From assembly GCF_021389955.1 (NCBI RefSeq), contig NZ_CP089980.1:3095001-3159000 (forward strand): a stretch of DNA of 64,000 bases, in the 5' to 3' direction. Shown here one piece after another: positions 28,034 through 37,473 of the stretch. The translations under genes were made by a program, and so were the position numbers. This DNA is from Fulvivirga maritima (GTDB lineage: Bacteria; Bacteroidota; Bacteroidia; Cytophagales; Cyclobacteriaceae). Below the pieces are notes generated by a model that saw only the letters and a list, made by a program, of their open reading frames with translations, did no database searches and was not told the origin of the DNA. Positions within the stretch are counted from its first letter, which is position 1. Each line of letters starts with the position of its first letter.

Positions 28034-28420
28034 TTAGGTAAATCGTTCAAAAATAATAGGTCTTATTTCTTCTTTTGAATAATTATTAATCTCATCTTTT
28101 AAAAATTGAACGACATCTTTTTTAAAGTCTAATTTAATGGCTATGTCTATGCAGAAGATGATTTCGCTGTCAAATATCTTCTCATCTATAACCATAAGCT
28201 CTATACAGCTATAGAGATATTCAAATCTTTGATTAGCAGAAAGGGCTCCAAAGGTGCCTATGGGCTCTGGGTTGAGTATGAGTTCTTCCACACTTTCTTC
28301 AGGAAAATTTTTAAGCTTGGCTATTTTATATATTAATTCTCTTTCTTCAGAATCGAAGTTTCTGTCAGCCTCTGCCAGTTGTATTAATATATTTAGTTGT
28401 TTCCTGGTTACTATGTCCAT
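28034..28420 (-). CDS. TerB-like helical protein
   Basis: This all-alpha protein of 128 residues has features of the TerB/DjlA N-terminal-like family: an early acidic metal-site helix (LAEADRNFDSEERELIYKIA) and a second copy of the pattern (MVIDEKIFDSEIIFCID). In TerB these acidic DxxxxxxE helices bind metal ions and associate with membranes or stress complexes. No other ter genes are near. It lies between pdxA (101 bp) and the DUF177 operon on the same strand. The function is unknown; family placement is by fold pattern only. Confidence 0.65.
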   Translation of the reverse strand: MDIVTRKQLNILIQLAEADRNFDSEERELIYKIAKLKNFPEESVEELILNPEPIGTFGALSANQRFEYLYSCIELMVIDEKIFDSEIIFCIDIAIKLDFKKDVVQFLKDEINNYSKEEIRPIIFERFT

Positions 28421-28521
28421 TCTGTAATAGGGATGTGAATAATTTAGGTTGGGTTTAAAATTAATCTTTTTATATGAATTAACATAAGTCGTTCATGAAT
28501 AGTTATAAACATGCTAATACT

Positions 28522-29574
28522 TCAATTATTGGCTGAGCCGGTTTCGGAGTATTCTTTATCTTTATTATGGTTAACATAAATATCTTTAGCCATATAGATG
28601 GCTTGTAGCATAGAAGACTCGCTGGCGGTGTTTTTTCCGGCTATGTCATAGGCAGTGCCATGATCTGGAGAGGTTCTGATAATAGGTAAACCAGCAGTGA
28701 AATTAACGCCATTTTCAAAAGCTAATGTTTTGAAAGGAATTAATCCCTGATCATGATACATGGCTAATACCGCATCGAACTTGGTATAATCATTTTTACC
28801 AAAAAAGCCATCAGCCGGGTAGGGGCCAAATACTAACTTGCCTTCATTTTTAAACTGGTTGATTACTGGCTTAATCACCTCATCATCTTCTTTACCTAAA
28901 AGGCCATTTTCACCAGCATGAGGGTTAAGACCCAGAAGCGCTATTTTTGGTTTTTGAATACCAAAATCATTTCTAAGAGAAGCTTCCATTATGCTGAGCT
29001 TCTCGGTGATAAGTTCTTTTGTAAGTTTTTTACTTACCTCTTTTATTGGTAAGTGGCCGGTAACAACTCCTACTTTAAGGTTATCAGTAGCCATAAACAT
29101 AAGACTTTCCTTAGCTCCGAATTTTTCAGTAAGGTATTCTGTGTGGCCGGCAAACTTAAATTTATCGTTCTGTATGTTGTTTTTATTTATCGGAGCAGTA
29201 ACTATGGCGTCTATAAAACCTTGTTTTAAATGTTGGGTAGCCTTCTCTAAAGCCAGAAAAGAGGATTTGCCTCCACCTTCGGTCACTTCACCAGTGTTGA
29301 TTTCAATCATTTCATTCCAACAGTTGACTACATTAACCTTGCGGTTTTGAAATTTGCCATCATCTTTTACCTGGGTGAAGTTGAAATCTTCATACTTTAA
29401 AGTTTTTCTATAATATGAAAGCACTTTAGATGATCCGTAAATAACCGGGGTCAGATAATTGAGTAAGCGGTTATCTCTGAGGGATTTAATGATTACTTCC
29501 GGGCCTATGCCATTGATGTCACCTATGGTAATTCCTATTCTTGGTTTATCCTGATGTTTTGAATGATTGCTCAT
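28522..29574 (-). CDS. pdxA: 4-hydroxythreonine-4-phosphate dehydrogenase
   Basis: This 350-residue NAD-dependent enzyme oxidises and decarboxylates 4-phosphohydroxy-threonine for pyridoxal phosphate synthesis by the DXP-dependent route. Its start MSNHSKHQDKPRIGITIGDINGIGPEVI carries the family's GDxxGIGPE motif. Metal-binding histidines are in AGHTEYL, MYHDQGLIPFK and RTSPDHGTAYDIAG. Length is slightly above the usual 330. It is divergent from rsmA with 101 bp between, where a 10-bp palindrome CAGAATTCTG sits at 29616-29625. The classical pairing of pdxA and ksgA is kept, but in divergent orientation. Confidence 0.96.
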   Translation of the reverse strand: MSNHSKHQDKPRIGITIGDINGIGPEVIIKSLRDNRLLNYLTPVIYGSSKVLSYYRKTLKYEDFNFTQVKDDGKFQNRKVNVVNCWNEMIEINTGEVTEGGGKSSFLALEKATQHLKQGFIDAIVTAPINKNNIQNDKFKFAGHTEYLTEKFGAKESLMFMATDNLKVGVVTGHLPIKEVSKKLTKELITEKLSIMEASLRNDFGIQKPKIALLGLNPHAGENGLLGKEDDEVIKPVINQFKNEGKLVFGPYPADGFFGKNDYTKFDAVLAMYHDQGLIPFKTLAFENGVNFTAGLPIIRTSPDHGTAYDIAGKNTASESSMLQAIYMAKDIYVNHNKDKEYSETGSANN

Positions 29575-29675
29575 TATTTTTTATATATCTTTAGCCGCCA
29601 CCTGGGTACAGAAGGCAGAATTCTGTTTATTAAAGGTGTACGCAATTTAAATTTTTTTCTTTTCATTGAAAAAAC

Positions 29676-30461
29676 ATGGTTAAACCTAAAAAACATCTTG
29701 GTCAGCATTTTCTTAAGGATACGGACATTGCGCATGATATAGTGAAGGCTGTAAAGAAGCAGCAAAAAGGAATGAAAATATTAGAAATTGGGCCAGGAAC
29801 AGGTGTTTTGACTCAGTTTTTAGTTAAAGAATACCCAGATGACTTAGTGCTTATAGATCTGGATAAGGAGTCTATTAATTATTTGGAAAAGCATTATAGC
29901 GAGATCAAAGAAAATATCATCTATGGTGATTTTCTTAGGCTTGATCTTAGTGAACGACTGGGAGAAAAGTATGTTATAATAGGAAACTTTCCTTATAACA
30001 TTTCTTCGCAAATATTCTTTAAGGTATTAGAAGACAAAGAAAAAGTGGTAGAAGTAGTGGGTATGCTGCAAAAGGAAGTAGCTGAGCGATTGGCTTCACC
30101 TCCGGGAAATAAAAATTACGGTATACTGAGTGTATTGCTTCAGGCTTTTTATGATATAGAATATTTATTTACAGTGGGTAGAGAGGTTTTTGATCCGCCT
30201 CCAAAAGTGCAGTCTGGTGTAATAAGGCTGGTCAGAAATGAGCGACAAACACTGGATTGTGATGAGGATCTTTTTAAAAGAGTAGTAAAACAAGGCTTTC
30301 AAAACCGCAGGAAAACCTTGCGGAACGCCTTAAAACCTCTAAATTTGACCGATGAAGTAAAGCAGCTTCCTGTACTGAATAAACGCGCTGAAGAACTTTC
30401 TGTTAAAGAGTTTGAGGAATTGACTAATACCGTGGCTAGTGGAAGAATTAATGAAGTTTGA
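29676..30461 (+). CDS. rsmA: 16S rRNA (adenine1518/1519-N6) dimethyltransferase
   Basis: This 261-residue methyltransferase (KsgA) dimethylates two adenines in helix 45 of 16S rRNA, a late ribosome-maturation step. N-terminal KKHLGQHFLKD and SAM-binding motif I LEIGPGTGVLT (residues about 35-46) are present, with motif IV NFPYNISSQIFF. The C-terminal helical domain carries FQNRRKTLRNAL. Its 3' end overlaps mgtE by 11 nt, so the two are translated from one message. Confidence 0.97.
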   Translation: MVKPKKHLGQHFLKDTDIAHDIVKAVKKQQKGMKILEIGPGTGVLTQFLVKEYPDDLVLIDLDKESINYLEKHYSEIKENIIYGDFLRLDLSERLGEKYVIIGNFPYNISSQIFFKVLEDKEKVVEVVGMLQKEVAERLASPPGNKNYGILSVLLQAFYDIEYLFTVGREVFDPPPKVQSGVIRLVRNERQTLDCDEDLFKRVVKQGFQNRRKTLRNALKPLNLTDEVKQLPVLNKRAEELSVKEFEELTNTVASGRINEV

Positions 30462-31797
30462 GTTAACTAATGAGTTTCGAGAGCGCTTTGCACAGGCTGT
30501 GGAAGAGCGTGATGAGGCTTTTATAATTGCTTCTTTAGAAGGGGAGATGCCTGCTGACATCTCCACTCTGTTACATGAGTTTGAAACAGAAGATTCTAAA
30601 TATGTTATTGACTTACTCCCTTCTGAGGTAAGAGCAGATATTATCAATGATCTTGATGAAGATATCAGGAGCCGCTTTCTTAAGGCTTTTGAACCCACAG
30701 AAATTACCGAAATAGTTAATCACCTTGACTCTGATGATGCAGTTGATATTTTAAATGAGCTGCCCATTAAAGAGCGTGAAGAGGTAATTGCCTTTATAGA
30801 TAATCAGGAGAAAGAAGCTAATATTCTTGATCTGCTTAGGTATGATGAGGATGTGGCCGGTGGGCTAATGGCTAAAGAGCTTATTAAGGCTAATGTAAAC
30901 TGGAGCGTGGTGCAATGTATTGAAGAAATTCGTCGCCAGGCTGAAAATGTGCAAAAGCTCTATTCAGTATACGTAGTAGATGATAATGATAAGTTATTAG
31001 GTCGGGTTTCTCTAAAGAAAATTATTCTGGCAGAGGATAATATGCATATCGCGGATATTTATGATCCTGGTGTTACTTCTGTAGAAACTTATATGTCAGA
31101 AGAAGAGGTGGCTCAAGTGATGCGGAAGTATGATTTAGATGCCGTGCCAGTAGTAAATATGCAAGGCAAGTTGTTAGGTAGAATCACCATAGATGATGTG
31201 GTGGATGTAATTACCGAGCTGGCAGATGAAGAAAGGCAGATGATGTCTGGTATTTCTGAAGACGTAGAAGAGGCTGATAGCATCTGGATGCTGACCCGAG
31301 CACGTTTACCATGGCTTATAGTAGGGGTTATGGGAGGTTTCATTAGTGCTCGCCTTATAGGTGTGTTTGAAGAGGAGCTGACCCGGATTACGGCCATTGC
31401 TTTTTTTATACCACTAATTCAGGCTACTGGAGGTAATGTGGGTATTCAGTCATCATCCATAGTGCTTCAAAGTTTGGCTAACCCCTCAGCATTCAATGAC
31501 AGTATGCAAAAGAGGCTTTTTAAAGTGTTTATAATTGCCGCTTTAAACGGAGCCGTGCTTTCTACATTAGTATATGGAGGTAATCTTCTTACCGGCGGAG
31601 CAGTTAGCCTGGCTCTGGTAGTATCTATCGCTTTATTTTGTGTGGTGCTTATAGCTTCATTAATAGGAACTATTACACCACTTATTTTACACAAATTTGG
31701 CTTTAATCCCGCACTGGCATCAGGTCCATTTATTACTACGACCAATGACCTCATGGGGCTAGCCATTTATTTTTATACTGTACATCTTTTATTATGA
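30451..31797 (+). CDS. mgtE: Magnesium transporter MgtE
   Basis: This Mg2+ channel of about 448 residues has three parts. The N-domain is a helical superhelix (1-130, with SDDAVDILNELP), followed by two CBS domains (about 135-255, including YVVDDNDKLLGRVSL and DLDAVPVVNMQGKLLGRI). Five transmembrane helices occupy about 280-448, with the pore motif GGNVGIQSSSIVLQSLA and the C-terminal TNDLMGLAIYF. The frame opens at GTG 30439, but the ATG at 30451 is chosen. Its stop overlaps the next start (ATGA). Confidence 0.96.
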   Translation: MKFELTNEFRERFAQAVEERDEAFIIASLEGEMPADISTLLHEFETEDSKYVIDLLPSEVRADIINDLDEDIRSRFLKAFEPTEITEIVNHLDSDDAVDILNELPIKEREEVIAFIDNQEKEANILDLLRYDEDVAGGLMAKELIKANVNWSVVQCIEEIRRQAENVQKLYSVYVVDDNDKLLGRVSLKKIILAEDNMHIADIYDPGVTSVETYMSEEEVAQVMRKYDLDAVPVVNMQGKLLGRITIDDVVDVITELADEERQMMSGISEDVEEADSIWMLTRARLPWLIVGVMGGFISARLIGVFEEELTRITAIAFFIPLIQATGGNVGIQSSSIVLQSLANPSAFNDSMQKRLFKVFIIAALNGAVLSTLVYGGNLLTGGAVSLALVVSIALFCVVLIASLIGTITPLILHKFGFNPALASGPFITTTNDLMGLAIYFYTVHLLL

Positions 31798-32732
31798 ATT
31801 GTCTAATTGTAGATTATATGCATGATAGTCTTCAGCAGTCATTGCTGGATATTGGCGTGCAACCAGATTATCAGCCCACCATCAAGAGAGAGAGGATTTT
31901 AGAAATCATTTCTGAATATGAAGGCCTTATTATAAGGAGCAAAACCCGAGTAGATGAGGAGATTGTAAGCAAAGCTTCTAAGCTAGTGTTTATTGGTAGA
32001 GCGGGTGCAGGTATTGATAACCTGGATGAGGAGGCGATAGAAAAACGAAATATTACAATATTTAATGCACCAGAAGGTAATAGAAATGCGCTGGGCGAGC
32101 ATACGCTTGGTTTATTGCTTTCTGTAATGAATAATATAGCCCGATCAGATAAAGAAGTGAGAGATCACATCTGGGATAGAGAGGGAAATCGTGGTTATGA
32201 GATTGAAGGTAAAACGGTAGCCCTGCTTGGTTATGGTCATATGGGAGGTTCATTTGCGAAAAAAGTGAAAGGAATGGATACCCGGGTAATTGCTTATGAC
32301 AAGTATAAGGAAGGTTACTCTGATGGAATAGTGGAAGAGGTGTCTATGGAAGAGGTGTATAATGAAGCCGATGTATTTAGTATACATGTGCCTTTAACTG
32401 CCGAAACTAAAGCATTGGTAGATTATGATTACTTAAGTAAGTTTAAGAAACAAATATACTTATTGAATACCTCGAGGGGAGAGGTGGTGCCTTTGGATGG
32501 TGTGTGTAAACACCTTGAAGAGGGAAAAATTATAGGAGCTGGGTTAGATGTGCTTGAGAATGAAAAACTTAAAACTCTAAACGAAAAGCAGAAGAAATCA
32601 TTTGAATATTTAACTAATTCGAATAAAACAGTACTTACTCCTCATATTGCAGGTTGGTCATTTGAGTCATATGAGAGGATTAATGAAGTATTAGTTGATA
32701 AAATAAATGGCTTTTTAAGTGAAAGAAAATAA
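31794..32732 (+). CDS. D-isomer-specific 2-hydroxyacid dehydrogenase
   Basis: This 312-residue NAD-dependent dehydrogenase is of the D-3-phosphoglycerate/hydroxypyruvate/lactate type. The substrate domain (1-95 and 285-312) is followed by a Rossmann domain with GYGHMGGSFAKK (about 144-155) and the basic/acidic pocket YDKYKEG. Catalytic residues lie in LNTSRGEVV (Arg), DVLENE (Glu) and TPHIAGWS (His). It lacks the C-terminal ACT domain of long SerA. It is translationally coupled to mgtE by a 4-nt overlap. The exact substrate cannot be assigned. Confidence 0.93.
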   Translation: MNCLIVDYMHDSLQQSLLDIGVQPDYQPTIKRERILEIISEYEGLIIRSKTRVDEEIVSKASKLVFIGRAGAGIDNLDEEAIEKRNITIFNAPEGNRNALGEHTLGLLLSVMNNIARSDKEVRDHIWDREGNRGYEIEGKTVALLGYGHMGGSFAKKVKGMDTRVIAYDKYKEGYSDGIVEEVSMEEVYNEADVFSIHVPLTAETKALVDYDYLSKFKKQIYLLNTSRGEVVPLDGVCKHLEEGKIIGAGLDVLENEKLKTLNEKQKKSFEYLTNSNKTVLTPHIAGWSFESYERINEVLVDKINGFLSERK

Positions 32733-32857
32733 GAGATATTACATGTTGTAATTCAAATTATTATTGAATATCATTTATTTTTTGCTCGCTTTTTTGCTAA
32801 TATAGTCTTGTTCGCATAGTTGATAGTTAGTTTTAATTTTTTGGTATAAAGCGCCCG

Positions 32858-33700
32858 ATGTTGCTTAAAAATCGTAATAAAAAGTTTATAGAATATGTAA
32901 ATTCAATTGTTGAGAAACCACTTCTCACCTCAGCACTGGTGTTAGTGGTTTTGACAATAATTGTCTTAGGGTTGAGTATGTCGTACTATTTGTCTGAGTT
33001 TCATGACTTTTTCGGACAGGTACTGGCGGAAGCACACGGCATGCTCTTCGATATTGCAGTCATAGGTATGCTTATTTTCTGGCTTAATAAAAATGGAGAG
33101 ATCCGTCAGCGAATAAGGACTTATAGAGATGAGATAGATGACTTCCGTTTATGGGAATCGGAAGAGGCTGCTTTTAGAACTGTGGGTAACATAAAAAGGC
33201 TTAATAGACATAATATACACGAAATTAACCTAGTTAACTGCCATTTGGCTCGCACTAACCTTAACTATGTAAACCTCTCAGGATCTAACCTTAACTCAGC
33301 TGATATTTCAAATGCATTCTTAATAGAGACTAACTTGGAAAACACCAGGCTGAACCAAACTAACCTGGAGAATTCGAACCTTAATCAGGCCTCTTTAAAG
33401 GGAGCATATGCCAGTGGTGCTAATTTTAAGGATGCTTATTTAATAAAAGCTCAACTGGAAAATGCCTTCCTTATAAAAACTAATTTTAAAAATGCGTTTT
33501 TGATGGAAGCTAATCTAAGAAATTGCTATCTTACAGGGGCTAATTTCGAAAATGCGAGTCTTTATAAGGCTGATCTAAGAGGCGCCAAAGGGCTTACCAT
33601 AGAGCAGCTCACTCAGGCCAAAACGTTGTACCTCGCACAGTTTGATGATGAAATTTTGAGTCAAATAAGAACGAATATGCCAGAATTGGTAGGCAAGTAG
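32858..33700 (+). CDS. Membrane-anchored pentapeptide-repeat protein
   Basis: This 280-residue protein has two N-terminal transmembrane helices (about residues 22-45 and 60-80), a short charged coiled-coil-like linker and then a right-handed quadrilateral beta-helix. The helix comprises about 20 pentapeptide repeats of A(N/D)LxN type (TNLNYVNLSG, TNLENTRLNQ, ANFKDAYLIK). Duplicate blocks such as ENAFLIKTNFKNAFLMEANL suggest recent internal expansion. Some pentapeptide proteins mimic DNA and shield gyrase. This one is tethered to the membrane, so another role is likely. A membrane-associated scaffold is an inference. Confidence 0.88.
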   Translation: MLLKNRNKKFIEYVNSIVEKPLLTSALVLVVLTIIVLGLSMSYYLSEFHDFFGQVLAEAHGMLFDIAVIGMLIFWLNKNGEIRQRIRTYRDEIDDFRLWESEEAAFRTVGNIKRLNRHNIHEINLVNCHLARTNLNYVNLSGSNLNSADISNAFLIETNLENTRLNQTNLENSNLNQASLKGAYASGANFKDAYLIKAQLENAFLIKTNFKNAFLMEANLRNCYLTGANFENASLYKADLRGAKGLTIEQLTQAKTLYLAQFDDEILSQIRTNMPELVGK

Positions 33701-33715
33701 TTTTATACTCATATT

Positions 33716-33745
33716 TTGAACATCAACAAGGAAATACTAACTTTG
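33716..33745 (+). promoter_or_regulatory. Bacteroidota-type promoter of greA
   Basis: TTG at 33716-33718, a 19-bp spacer and TAACTTTG at 33738-33745 match TTG-N19-TAnnTTTG exactly. The predicted start is near 33752, about 85 nt before the greA ATG at 33837. Confidence 0.65.
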
Positions 33746-33836
33746 TAGTACAAACAATACGACAATAATTAAATCAAACGGTTTCACACCAGAGGCCGTT
33801 ATTTGTTTTTTATAGAGATTATAAAATTGAAAAAAT

Positions 33837-34310
33837 ATGGGACAGGTTGCATACTATACTAAAGAAGGTTTAGATAAGTTAAAAACCGAACTTAATGACC
33901 TAAAGACAAAAGGTAGGTCTGATATAGCCAAACAAATTGCTGAAGCAAGAGATAAAGGAGACTTAAGTGAGAATGCGGAATATGATGCAGCTAAGGATGC
34001 TCAAGGGCACTTAGAGGCTAAAATAGCTCAGTTAGAAGAGGTGGTTGGAAATGCCAGAGTAATTGATGAAAGTAGTATTGATACTTCTAAAGTTTCTATT
34101 CTTTCGAAAGTGAAAATAAAGAATAAGAAAAACGGAGCTGTATTTACTTATTCATTGGTTTCTGAAGAGGAAGCAGATCTAAAAGCTAGTAAAATATCTG
34201 TGCAATCTCCCATAGGAAAAGGTTTGCTGGGTAAGAAAGAGGGTGATACCGCTCAGATACAAACTCCTGGCGGTGAAATCGAATTTGAAATCGTAGAAAT
34301 CGGAATCTAA
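33837..34310 (+). CDS. greA: Transcription elongation factor GreA
   Basis: This 157-residue factor rescues backtracked RNA polymerase by stimulating transcript cleavage. The N-terminal coiled coil ends with the acidic tip region DKGDLSENAEYDAAKDAQ, whose Asp/Glu residues reach into the polymerase secondary channel. The C-terminal FKBP-like domain includes SPIGKGLLGKKEGD. The stop codon overlaps the start of the HIT gene (TAATG). Confidence 0.97.
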   Translation: MGQVAYYTKEGLDKLKTELNDLKTKGRSDIAKQIAEARDKGDLSENAEYDAAKDAQGHLEAKIAQLEEVVGNARVIDESSIDTSKVSILSKVKIKNKKNGAVFTYSLVSEEEADLKASKISVQSPIGKGLLGKKEGDTAQIQTPGGEIEFEIVEIGI

Positions 34311-34705
34311 TGGCTTCTATATTCACTAAAATAATAAATAGAGAGATCCCTGGTCATATTGTGGCTGAGGATGATAACTTCATTTCTTTTTTAGATATCA
34401 GTCCCTTAGTGCAGGGACACTGTCTGGTAGTGCCTAAGAAGGAAGTAGATTACATCTTTGATCTTGATGACGAAACACTCTCTGGCCTTAATATCTTTGC
34501 TAAAAGAGTGGCTAAGGCGGTAGAAAAGGTGGTTCCTTGCTTAAGAATAGGAGTAGCAGTTATAGGAGTAGAAGTGCCTCACACGCATATTCACCTGGTG
34601 CCGTTAAATGCAGTAGGCGATATTAATTTTGCTAAACCAAAGCTGAGCCCTTCACAAGAGGAATTGACTCAGATGGCTGAAAAAATTAAAGCGGCTTTCG
34701 AATAA
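34310..34705 (+). CDS. HIT-family nucleotide-binding hydrolase
   Basis: This 131-residue Hint/HinT-like protein has N-terminal FTKIINREIPGHIV, typical of the family, and a catalytic histidine triad HTHIHLVP (HxHxHxx). HIT proteins of this branch hydrolyse AMP-lysine or other nucleoside phosphoramidates. It is translationally coupled to greA. Its stop codon abuts the stop of convergent gpsA with no gap. Confidence 0.95.
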   Translation: MASIFTKIINREIPGHIVAEDDNFISFLDISPLVQGHCLVVPKKEVDYIFDLDDETLSGLNIFAKRVAKAVEKVVPCLRIGVAVIGVEVPHTHIHLVPLNAVGDINFAKPKLSPSQEELTQMAEKIKAAFE

Positions 34706-35761
34706 TTAGATAAAATCAATATCTACGTTATATGGATATCTCATAAGCATTTGAAGTGCTTTATCTACAGTGAGATCTCCAAAAAGAACATCATACAGAG
34801 CCTCCGTAATGGGGGCTCTTTTGTTTGCAGATTCTACCATTTTTTTAGCTATTCTAACGGTATTTACCCCTTCTGCTACCTCTTCCATAGTAGCTATGAT
34901 TTGATCCAGAGATTCTCCTTGTGCAAGTCGGTAGCCCACAGTGTAGTTTCTACTTAAAGTACTATTGCAGGTCGCTACCAAATCACCAATTCCGGCTACG
35001 CCAAGAAAAGCATGTACATCACCTCCCATTATTTTGCCTAAATGGATCATTTCTACCATTCCCCGGCTAATAAGCAGACCCTTGGCATTTTCGCCTAGTC
35101 CCAAGCCACTAAGAGCACCAGAAGCAATGGCTATTATGTTTTTAAGAACACCAGCCAGTTCTATGCCTATCAAGTCATTGTTTCCATAAACTTGAAAGCG
35201 GTCATTTCTCAGTAATCTCTCACCTTCTTTTATCACCTCTCCATAATGGCTCGCTACCACTGTGGCCGCCGGCTGTGCTTTGGCCATTTCTTTAGCCAGG
35301 TTGGGGCCTGCAAGACAACCCACCCTAATCACCACGCTTTCGTCCATGATTACTTCGCTCATGGTTTTTATATTTTCTCTGTTAAGTTCTTTTACAGAGT
35401 CTATGGTTTCTCCTTTAGGCAGGGAAATATCAAGGCCTTTGGTACCATGAATAAGAATGTGGTACGGATGCAAGTAGGGTGAGAGCTGCTGCATCATAGT
35501 ACGAAAAGCCGAAGATGGAACAATAGGGAAGATAACATCACAAACACTGGCCAGGTAGCTTAGATCTCCTGTAGCAGTAATGTTAGTGTGAAGCTTTTGC
35601 CCTCGGTTCTCCTTTTGTTCGGCAATTTTTTTAATGGTCTCACTGTCTCTGGCGTATAAAAGTACTTCGCTTTTTTCTGCAAGAATGTTAGCTATGGCAG
35701 AACCAAAGCTGCCAGCTCCAATTACACCTACAGGTTTTTTAGATATATTCTTCGAGGCCAT
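34706..35761 (-). CDS. gpsA: Glycerol-3-phosphate dehydrogenase [NAD(P)+]
   Basis: GpsA reduces dihydroxyacetone phosphate to sn-glycerol-3-phosphate for phospholipids. The Rossmann motif GVIGAGSFGSAIAN lies at the N-terminus. Other motifs are HGTKGLD, the active-site GPNLAKEMA, the catalytic Lys in ELAGVLKNIIAIASG, and GDLVATCNSTLSRNYTVG. The open frame extends to 35869, but that N-terminal stretch is the antisense-free tail of the upstream gene and lacks family sequence. The ATG at 35761 gives a normal length of about 351. It overlaps the PlsB-like gene by 23 bp, so G3P production and acylation are coupled. Confidence 0.95.
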   Translation of the reverse strand: MASKNISKKPVGVIGAGSFGSAIANILAEKSEVLLYARDSETIKKIAEQKENRGQKLHTNITATGDLSYLASVCDVIFPIVPSSAFRTMMQQLSPYLHPYHILIHGTKGLDISLPKGETIDSVKELNRENIKTMSEVIMDESVVIRVGCLAGPNLAKEMAKAQPAATVVASHYGEVIKEGERLLRNDRFQVYGNNDLIGIELAGVLKNIIAIASGALSGLGLGENAKGLLISRGMVEMIHLGKIMGGDVHAFLGVAGIGDLVATCNSTLSRNYTVGYRLAQGESLDQIIATMEEVAEGVNTVRIAKKMVESANKRAPITEALYDVLFGDLTVDKALQMLMRYPYNVDIDFI

Positions 35762-37424
35762 AGCCATCAGTTCGGTTGTGATAATAATATAAAGTTGCCA
35801 TATCCTGAGTGATAATATCGCCTTTTTTGTTAAACATAAGAGGCCTTTTGGTATGATACATACCCACATTGCTGATGCCTAACTTTATAACTTCATCTAT
35901 GTCATTTTTTAAATGGGGAGCAATATTAACCATTTTCTTTTTCTTGAGCTTATAGACTTCATCTCTTAATCGCCCAAAACACTCCTTAAACTCATTATAA
36001 TCTATGATAAGATCCTCTTCAGGTAAGCGGAGCACATCATAGAGGTCCAGCTTTTTGTATTTCTTTTTCCACATCTCAAATGCAACGAAGGCTACCAAAT
36101 GACTGGCAAATACCCTGTTGTTACGGTGGAATTCCTGAACAATGATTTTGCTTAAACGACGTGTGTATTCATCTTCACGCTGCTTGTCAATATTCACCTC
36201 TCCTTGGTATGTGAAATAATCGCGAGTGTCAATAAATCGGCCATGCTGATCTATACTTCTGCCTTGGTTATCTACATAATTTCCTAAAAGATCCATGCCT
36301 TTTCCGATGGACACAGAGATGTCTGACCCTTTGGTAAAGAACTTAAGCATAAACTTAAGCATCTTGTAAGAAGTGGAATATTCATCGTTTTCTACGTAAT
36401 ATTTCTCGCCACCGAGTCGCTTTAAGTGCTCATGAATAAGGGCTGGAGCCTCAAGTACGAAGTTATAATTGATAGTAACCGGCACTATAAATATCTTTCT
36501 GCCGCTATTATCAGGGTGTTTCATGAAAGAATTCCGTTGAGCCTCCATGGCTGTGCTCAGTAGCCCCAGCTTGAGGTGGTTCTCTATCTGTCCTGATCTG
36601 GAGCGCGTGCCTCCTGGGAAGAAAAGGCTATGTGCCCCTTCTTGTAAAGCCAGGTTAGAATACATCTTCAATGTTTCCAGATAGATAAAATTCTTCTTTC
36701 TTCTATCTACTTTATAAGCGCCAAGGCTATTCATAAAGTATGCAAATATTTTTATGTTGAAGAGGTTTAATCCAGCTCCATAAATGAATGCAGGTAAACC
36801 AAGTACATGAATAACCCAACCTATCAGTACAGAGTCAAGATTACTGAAGTGAGTGGGAACCATAACCACTGTGCCTATTTTGGCTAGCTTCCTTAATTGC
36901 TTGGCTTTGCCAGTGATCTGTATTTTATCCCTAAGCGTATATTGATTTCTAAAAAAAGCACCGAACCTTTTAACACGAGTAGCATTAAGCAAGCGAGCGA
37001 AACCGAATTTTATGATCTCACGAGCTAGTTTATATCTGCTTTTTTTGAAGTTTCCGGCTATTTCTTGAGCATATCGCCTAATGATTCTTCTTAAAATTTC
37101 CTCTTCCTCTGCTCTGGATTCTGACTTACCAGCCAGATCTAGTAGGTCGTTTTTTACTTTTTCCCAAAATTTATATTCATCAGGAGGATCTACTCTCCAT
37201 GGGTTTTGCTTTATTCTAAGTTTTTCGCGGTGAAGGGTTGTCTCTAGTTCTTCACGCAGTTCTTGCGTGCCAGGGTTTTCTTCCGTAACTCTTTTTAGAG
37301 TTTCTTCTACCGTACGCTCTATAAACTCTTTTCTTCTTTTATTTAATTGAACTACAGGCCAGTGCTTTGTGCCTGGAAGAATGGGTTTGTAGGATTTATT
37401 TTTAGACTTGCCTTTAGGCTTCAT
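35739..37424 (-). CDS. PlsB-like glycerol-3-phosphate/lysophosphatidate acyltransferase
   Basis: This 561-residue protein of the PlsC/PlsB acyltransferase superfamily has four motifs: I HFSNLDS (HX4D, near residue 191), II GAYKVDRR, III FFPGGTRSRSG (near residue 271) and IV VPVTINY. In motif III the usual Glu of FPEGTRS is replaced by Gly, resembling the EGGRSRTG frame of PlsB. A long, basic N-terminal region precedes the domain and a helical C-terminal region follows. Acyl donor and acceptor are inferred: the overlap with gpsA, which makes G3P, favours glycerol-3-phosphate as acceptor. The organism also has plsX, so two entry routes to phosphatidate may coexist. Confidence 0.83.
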   Translation of the reverse strand: MKPKGKSKNKSYKPILPGTKHWPVVQLNKRRKEFIERTVEETLKRVTEENPGTQELREELETTLHREKLRIKQNPWRVDPPDEYKFWEKVKNDLLDLAGKSESRAEEEEILRRIIRRYAQEIAGNFKKSRYKLAREIIKFGFARLLNATRVKRFGAFFRNQYTLRDKIQITGKAKQLRKLAKIGTVVMVPTHFSNLDSVLIGWVIHVLGLPAFIYGAGLNLFNIKIFAYFMNSLGAYKVDRRKKNFIYLETLKMYSNLALQEGAHSLFFPGGTRSRSGQIENHLKLGLLSTAMEAQRNSFMKHPDNSGRKIFIVPVTINYNFVLEAPALIHEHLKRLGGEKYYVENDEYSTSYKMLKFMLKFFTKGSDISVSIGKGMDLLGNYVDNQGRSIDQHGRFIDTRDYFTYQGEVNIDKQREDEYTRRLSKIIVQEFHRNNRVFASHLVAFVAFEMWKKKYKKLDLYDVLRLPEEDLIIDYNEFKECFGRLRDEVYKLKKKKMVNIAPHLKNDIDEVIKLGISNVGMYHTKRPLMFNKKGDIITQDMATLYYYHNRTDGYGLEEYI

Positions 37425-37473
37425 TAGAAAGATTTTGTGAACCTCAAATATACAGGAAACTACAAAATAGAGG

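Noticed and set aside
35762-35869. N-terminal extension of gpsA
   Set aside because: The extension has no family sequence and lies wholly inside the PlsB-like gene. Starting at the ATG 35761 places the Rossmann motif at the normal distance.
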